Below are positions 57,670-64,000 of a DNA stretch of 64,000 bases, in pieces (position 1 is the stretch's first letter; the number at the start of each line of letters is the position of its first letter). The notes beneath the pieces are model-generated. The model searched no databases. It was given only the letters and a program-made list of their open reading frames with translations, and was not told the DNA's origin. The position numbers were made by a program, and so were the translations under genes. Source of the DNA: Polytrichum commune. Taxonomy: Eukaryota > Streptophyta > Polytrichopsida > Polytrichales > Polytrichaceae. The stretch lies in the NCBI GenBank assembly GCA_950295325.1, contig OX485803.1, forward strand, positions 22,506,001 through 22,570,000, read 5' to 3'.

Positions 57670-60600
57670 TAGTGAAGTAGTATTACTTGAACCACTTGTG
57701 GATATAAACCGTACACCCCATCACAAACAACCATGCATGGTTGTTAACTTGATAAAATGATTATTTTATTTAAATAAGGGATGTTACTAGTGTTGGTGTA
57801 GTATTGTCTTTTTTGTGATGCCATTTGGATATCTGTAGTTTTATTTATTTACTGACAACATATAGGTATTGTTTCCAATACCATTTAGGCCTATACCTAA
57901 AAAAACAATACCTATACCCTGCAATCTTCATACCTGCGAAAAAAACTCACCTAATATCAATATGATGGTACTGAACATAGAATATTGGCATAAGATTCGT
58001 GGCATTCAAGTATATTTTCATAGCTAGAGTGTTCTTTGTTCACTTTCATCTCGTCCATAATAATATTAATTTAACTATAAGCAATTAACAAGAGGAGGGT
58101 TTCTTGCCTCATGCAAGATGTAAGGTAGAGGGTGTTAAAACCAACACCCCACCCAAAACCAACACTTATAAATGCCTCCCAATTGCCAACACTTTCTTAC
58201 CTTGAACTATTCCCCGTGGTGCAGGAGTGCCCATGCCCATAGAGTGATGGTTTTAGGTGCCATTAGTGGCGCCACCTCATACTAGCCTCCACTACCGTCA
58301 CATAGGGTAGGTGTCTTGGGTCAGTGCCTATTCTAACCATTATATTTAGGGGGGGGGTGGACGATTCACAAAGCACACAGGGGGTCGGTTATGGGCATAA
58401 AGGGTGTCACTACTCAACATGCAAGGTGACGGTTTTGCAACTGAACCAAGTTTGATCACAGAGGTGGCTTTGCGCACCATTACTAGTCGGGCTTGGATCT
58501 AGTGTGGGTCTAGTACCTAACTATGTTGTGTTGGTTCTAGGCAATGAAGGTGGGGGTCCTCATCATATGCAAAGTCGTCATGCAGGGGGCCTAGGAATTG
58601 GTTTAAGGAAGCTAGTGATTGTGACTTTGAATATTCATCAAATATTCAGTTGAGGCTGAACTTGTTTTCTTTCTTCATACCTATGTTTAGCGCAAATGCT
58701 AACATGAATCTAGACATTTTTTACATCAACCACATAGGCATATGTACGTGCAACAACTTAAAGTGTTAGTTTAAACACCCTCTACCTTAATACACATATG
58801 TTGATAAATCTAAAATTGCCTATTCTAATACACTAAGTTCTTCACTTTGAAAAACTTCTCAACTTGTGGTCATGTGGGACCCTCCTCATCCTTGCTCCTT
58901 CAAATGTCACATAGATTATCTACATGATTTTTCCTTTCTTCCCAACCTCTTTGTGATTGCCATGCCCAAATCATGTTCCATTTTTTATTTCATTCTTTTG
59001 CTCTTTTGAAATACCCATGCCCTCCTAGTTTTTGTTGTCACTGTTCCTTAAGGTGTTTTTAAATAGTTTTTGTTTTATTTTATTAGATTATACCTTCATT
59101 TTATTTTTTAATATAATTCAAAAAAATATTTTAAATATTTTTACACCTTAAAGCTTTTCTTGTATTTAAGGTCATTATCACTGTAAAAACAAATTTGGTT
59201 TTTTCAGGTTTTTTTTCATTTCTTTTAGATTGGCATGCTCTTCTTATCATTTGCGCATTGTTTTTTATTTCAATATATGTTCCTCCTACTATATATTTTT
59301 TTACTTATTTTTTGAGATCAATATGCTTCAATTATTTTGTGATAGCATCTAACATAAGAGTTTTTGTCTTTTCACTTTTTTGTTAATCACGTTTAACTTA
59401 CTATTGGTAGTAGTAGTACTTAGTAGTATTATTATTATTATTATTATTATTAACATCATCTTTTAATTTTTCATTAGGGAAAAATCGTGATACATCAATA
59501 TAATGTAGCCAACAATCAATAACTTTTCGAGTAGTAAAGATGGTTTTTTGGTAAAGTTATGCCCTAACTATAATATGTTCCCAACATATTGATACCCCTA
59601 TTAGATATGAAGTTTAATATGTAATATAATTACTAATTACTTCAAAGATATATGATATATGGTTTGTTGAAGTTCATAAGAATTTTATTGAAATATGTTC
59701 AATGTAAACAAATATTAGACAAATGGATGTTCATTGCCTATAGTATAATACATTTATATTTATATTATTTATATTTAGAAAATAATAATGTGTTTATTAT
59801 CTAACATATTACATGCATTGTCACACCATTGCCTTCAATACAAGTTATGGGATGTTACAATTTATGTTTAGAGTATTCAATGCCACATCCTGCCCCATTT
59901 TCATTTATTTGTTATATGTGAAATAACAAATGCTTCACAATTGCTAGGAGGGGACAAAAGGGTCTTACATGCCAACCATGAGATGTTTACCTAAACTAAC
60001 CTCCAAGTTTTTTGATGAACCTATTTAGTTCTTGTTGCTGGATGACTTACTTGAGTGTTGCGAATTCATGGCCATGTAGTGGACCTCGTATATCCAATGT
60101 TAGGTATCTAGATACTATTAAGTACTTTCATTAATCCACTGTGATTTTGCATGACTAAGGGTTTTATGAATTTTATCTCACATCCAAGGGTTGTGAACTT
60201 GTGATCACCAAATTGTGAGGGTCTTTGAAACTTGTACAAAAACGTACGTTGGAAATTTGACATCATCTACTGCATCATGACTTGTAGTTTGACATCACTC
60301 CTTAAGTATCTTGCTCAACATGATACTTTGGTAGTCTTGGAGGATGCTAAAATGGTTACCCTTCTTCTAACCTTCCTAGTAGTACTTAGATTACCAATAC
60401 TAGACAACACCTCTCATTGCCAATATTGAAACCTTAATATTTGTTAGGAGTGGCTTATGTGATCTAGCGGTACACGCTACCTTCCTATTAGCACTCTTCC
60501 AATGTTTGTAAGCCTTTAACCAAATATGCTACATGTCTAACTGCCTTTATTCCACACTGCTCATTTCAACTCAAAGTGTTTACCATCACACCCAATCTTA

Positions 60601-61465
60601 GTCGAGCTTTGTTAAATTGCTACTACACATGATCTTCGAGTTTTCCCTACTACCTTATACGAATCAAGTCTCTTACTTGAATAATACTTTCTAACTTTAT
60701 CAAAGTTATTGGTGCATTAGTACTTCCTTAAGCATGCTTACCAAGTTTTCATCTAATTGGTTAATTCCCTTCAATATTGATTCAAATGAACAACTCAATC
60801 CTACCACATTCAATCAAGCCATAGCCATCCACCATTCCCAAACATTCTTTAAGAAAACTTCAACATGCATTCATTCCAAAAAGGTAGCCTAACATGGATT
60901 CTTCATACAAAATTGGTGACACCCAAAAATTGTTCCTCTTCATTTTAAATCTCTCTTAGCCCCAACCTAATCACACTTCCTATTCTAACCAGTCCATAAC
61001 ACTAAGGCCCCTTTTTAATGGAACCTTCTATCCTATCTTTATCCAATCCTCTTTCCTAATCCTTATCTACTCATTCTTTCCATACTTTCACCACTATAAG
61101 TGAATTCACTTTACCTTTAACTCCCTACAAGGTAAAAAATGACCAATCATAATGCTTCAAATTAGAAGACATTGGTCAACACATAGTTTTAATTTTAATT
61201 TTAATTTTTATTTGGGGGGGGGGTCATATATGGATTAGAGATTGAATGACTACTTGGTGAAATACGGAGCTCGAATAACGGAGAGTATTCCATATCCAAA
61301 GCGTGATTCGTTGGGTGCAATTTTGTATGGCACTGCACATTTGTTGGTTGCATGAAGTGGTATTCCTTTGCATCCACCTATGAGGAGCACCAATAAGCAC
61401 AACTATTACAACAATTCTAGAATTAGGGTTTCTATCCGTAACATGCTACCAACATTTGTAGGGTA
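57670..61465. other. AT-rich intergenic DNA, no gene seen
   Basis: Contains G-runs (near 58349 and 61215), an (ATT)n tract near 59427-59451 and long T-rich stretches. I recognise no gene, transposase or RNA. The left border of the segmental duplication copy C follows. Confidence 0.4.
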
Positions 61466-62342
61466 TTTGCAACTATACTTGTGGTTGTGCATAAGAACAA
61501 GTTTTGCAACAGAATATCGAAACCCAGAGAGAGAAGAACATCATCAGAACACCACTGCAATTTCGTTGTGCCAGAATTTCTTTTTGTTACGTAATAATAG
61601 GATTCTTCCGTTAAGAAGGTTGGAAAAATACATCTCATCGGACAGGTCAGTGACCCCATTGCGCCGTGCCCGGCCAGGACCAGCTCTGAGAAGATTCAAC
61701 TCAAAATGTAACACGAAACACAAGTAACTAGATGCAGATACCCAACTTAGGGTCGCACAACCAGCCATCTGGTTTTAGTGTGCATTTTGTAGGAGGTTTG
61801 AGAAGCATGCAAATGTAAAAATTCCAATTCTCAACGATTTTCCAAACGCTCCCTCTCATGCGCACCCCATCACATCAAATTGCTCGATGTAGTGATTAAC
61901 CAGGTGCAGGAATCTCCGTGACATGATGTGCTGTCAACAAGAGTGGCTTGGAGTTGCTGAATGGGCCAGCATATAGAACCTGAATAATTTCCGCATCGGT
62001 TCTAGAGAGCCAAATAATAATCCATAGAGCAAATTTGTAACCGGCGTCAAAATAGGTGAGAAGTTAGGGTGAAGGGAATGACGAAGCTGGTGTCCTCCAA
62101 AGCGGCATTCAAGTTCCCACGAGAGTCTGATCTCAACTTATAGTCCCGGTTTGATCGCCACTATTCATTAAGCTGCACGACATGTACAATGCACAAGAGC
62201 AGTAATATTGGTACAATGGATGCCCGCCCTTTTCTAACTACTTCCTGATCATGAAATGGATTCTACTCCCCATCGCAGGTTACACATTTGTGCACCACGT
62301 ATACCCACCGTACCACTTATTGCACTTGCAGCTTGCGAATTT

Positions 62343-63128
62343 TCAATGATACGACCTCTCGCAGTACCACACATGCGGCGTGCACTCGGGGTTGGCGGTC
62401 ACGATTCTATACATTAGGGATTTGAACTGCTCCTGGTGGATTCGGCATAACCTGGAGGATTTATAATGTTCACGTTTAACATCCGATTCAATAGAATTCA
62501 CAAGAAATTGAAACACGATGGAAATGAATAGGGTCATGAAGCTGTAACTCCCGCAAGGGTTGAAAAGTAGTGTGACATACGCCGGAGGATCAAACTCTCT
62601 CAACGGAGGCAGAATCGACACTTCAGCATTGGAAACGCCATCACTGATGTGCCGGACTACTGATTTGAAGCAGTCTTCGCATACTCTCGGCGCAGGTACC
62701 GGCGGGTCTTCACAGCAAAGGCAGTGCGGCCGTGATGTGCTCGTTGCCCTCTGAAGCATGAGAAGGATATCCATAAGGAGGTCTGTCAAATTGTATATTA
62801 TGGTGTCTGTAGGGAGCTGAACCATCTCCTTAGGAGCCATTCCAAGTGCCACATCTGCCATATCATTGATTATCTGTTTCATCAGGAGCCCCTGCAATGC
62901 TAGGGATTGATGGGCTAACGGTGCGCGTGCAAGGAATTCCCGTGATTGATAGACAAGTGTCCATCCCAGGGCTGTCAAATTACCTATCACCTGTGGAGGT
63001 ATGGGAGAAAGATCCAAAGGGTGCCCCACAATCCACTTGTCCTCCCGATCGAATTGTATCGACTGACCTTGGGTGTAACAAACTAATTGCTCCAAATCCG
63101 GGCGGTAGTGTCCTGTCCTTAGTTCCAT
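62343..63128 (-). CDS. Family X copy C: unknown protein with C-x2-C-x10-C-x2-C motif
   Basis: Single-exon ORF of 261 aa, co-linear with copy B without any indel. It keeps C136, C139, C150 and C153 (CLCCEDPPVPAPRVCEDC), the SILPPLREFDPPAYVTLLFN block (171-190) and the hydrophobic segment (197-210). Residues 25-37 differ strongly: QFDREDKWIVGHP in C against KFGPGNQLIFWHV in B, a switch from neutral to charged. Further changes are at 46-47, 98-113, 127-128 and 151-152. The start context (tag, ATT GAA AGA AAA ATG) is identical to B. Function is unknown; a small metal-binding, membrane-associated protein is inference. Confidence 0.65.
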   Translation of the reverse strand: MELRTGHYRPDLEQLVCYTQGQSIQFDREDKWIVGHPLDLSPIPPQVIGNLTALGWTLVYQSREFLARAPLAHQSLALQGLLMKQIINDMADVALGMAPKEMVQLPTDTIIYNLTDLLMDILLMLQRATSTSRPHCLCCEDPPVPAPRVCEDCFKSVVRHISDGVSNAEVSILPPLREFDPPAYVTLLFNPCGSYSFMTLFISIVFQFLVNSIESDVKREHYKSSRLCRIHQEQFKSLMYRIVTANPECTPHVWYCERSYH

Positions 63129-63970
63129 TTTTCTTTCAATCTAATTCTCCACCCCAGAACATCCGTCTGAGCAGCTAAATTTGAACGCTGGAGACCTGTC
63201 GATGGTTGGATGTGGCCGACGTAGCCCTCTCTGACGACAAATTTACCAAGCACACAAACATATGCAACTGCAAATCACAAGTAGGTGAACGACAAATGTT
63301 GAGGAAGTCCACATACTGTTACTTAATCCACGGAGCCTACTAGCACGAGTGCCGCCCACATCGACAAAAACAGGACTTCTTCGAGCTCTCTCGAGAAAAT
63401 TACTATCGAAGCAGCGCGTGCTGGAGCGAAGAAACCAAGACGATGATGAATCTCGCCAGCCTGCAGCTCATCATGTGGGGATCGTAGTATGCTGGAGATG
63501 CCTACAAAACGAGACACTGTGACTTCCGACTACGATCTGTACAAGAGTAGATTCATGCGTCCATCGTGAATGTGAAATTTGCATGATGGGGAAGATAATT
63601 TTGCAGCCTGCCTCAAAGGTAATCCTCCGTGCGTAGGATCAGCCGGCTACTCCAATTTTCTGTGCATGTCATGCAGCCGACGACGAAAGGAGCTCCAAGG
63701 CCTAATTGCAACAAGAACCAACCGACGCAAGATTTGGATGAGCTCATCCCTGGGACCGCAAGAGTGAAGAAGTGGATTGATGCAGCGGAACATCAACGCT
63801 GCGCGGATTATCCGTCGTATGAGGACCGAACTAGTCGGCAAGGCTCCAATCCCGAGACAGAGGGAGCCGATCGCGATTGCAAGCAATCGTGTGGCTCCAC
63901 CGTGTGCACCCAAGAGAGTTTCAATCTTTTTTTTTTTCCTTCGGTTTGGGTGATCTTGTATGTTTTCTAA
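63129..63970. other. Conserved upstream segment of family X copy C
   Basis: Counterpart of 48617-49480. The MDVAD frame is broken by a 1-bp deletion near 63316. The + frame at 63629 stays open with 7 fewer codons than in copy B. Most likely leader or promoter sequence, or a partner gene that I cannot resolve. Confidence 0.35.
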
Positions 63971-64000
63971 TAATGGAATAAATGTGTCTCAAATGTGTTG

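Larger units (their letters stand above)
61466..64000. repeat. Segmental duplication, right copy (contains family X copy C), runs off window
   Basis: Matches 46959-49510 from TTTGCAACTATACTTGTGG to the last base of the window. The true right border is therefore outside. Differences from the left copy are sparse outside the family X ORF, plus a 21-bp deletion near 63867 and a 1-bp deletion near 63316. Confidence 0.93.

Noticed and set aside
1-64000. CRISPR arrays, operons, bacterial ribosome-binding sites, prophage
   Set aside because: The window is clearly plant nuclear DNA with spliceosomal introns. No regularly spaced repeats of CRISPR type were seen.
1-64000. tRNA, snRNA or microRNA genes
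   Set aside because: I found no stretch with convincing tRNA A and B boxes or snRNA motifs by eye. A covariance-model scan would be needed to exclude them.

Overview
The window is nuclear DNA of a land plant. It has many short GT-AG introns, a TTTAGGG-type telomere motif, plant-type gene structures and AT-rich, transposon-littered intergenic DNA. The lineage cannot be fixed from sequence alone. The general look (long CT-rich leader, compact introns, TIR elements, no recognisable angiosperm-specific gene) makes me guess a non-seed plant such as a bryophyte, with low confidence.

Layout. (1) 806-21750 (+): a complete 53-exon MOR1/GEM1 gene, the plant XMAP215/TOG microtubule polymerase. I rebuilt it exon by exon and every junction keeps frame, giving about 2015 residues. 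(2) 21.8-27.4 kb: intergenic, with two TIR (MITE-like) elements. (3) 28917-29741 (+): a C3HC4 RING protein with two C-terminal membrane segments, preceded by a CCAAT-bearing tandem repeat. It is followed by a four-copy decaying tandem array made from its own last-exon and 3'-UTR sequence. (4) 31.2-36.5 kb: intergenic, with a TIR element, a Ty3/gypsy protease remnant and a MITE just upstream of the next gene. (5) 36899-38539 (+): a two-exon COM1/GR1 (CtIP/Sae2) DNA-end-resection gene whose intron carries an interstitial telomeric repeat.

(6) 39.5-64.0 kb: territory of an unrecognised gene family, called family X here, encoded on the minus strand. Copy A (263 aa) and pseudogene D lie in a tandem duplication next to COM1. 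A short fragment sits between them. Copies B and C (261 aa each) lie in a >=2.5 kb segmental duplication about 14.5 kb apart, and copy C's block runs off the window end. Family X proteins have a C-x2-C-x10-C-x2-C putative metal-binding motif, a conserved SILPP(L/M)R(E/D)FDPP block and a hydrophobic segment near the C terminus.

The most notable signal is between B and C. By eye the two ORFs differ at 37 bases, 35 of which change amino acids and only 2 of which are silent, while the flanking DNA differs by only about 1-2%. The changes are clustered, most densely at residues 25-47. This looks like diversifying selection or patchwork gene conversion.

(7) Between B and C: a TIR element, a decayed Ty3/gypsy pol, an almost intact Mutator-like MITE with a 10-bp target duplication, and a 120-bp 5S rRNA-like sequence. 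MOR1 (microtubule dynamics) and COM1 (double-strand break resection) are housekeeping-type genes. I see no functional operon-like link between the loci.
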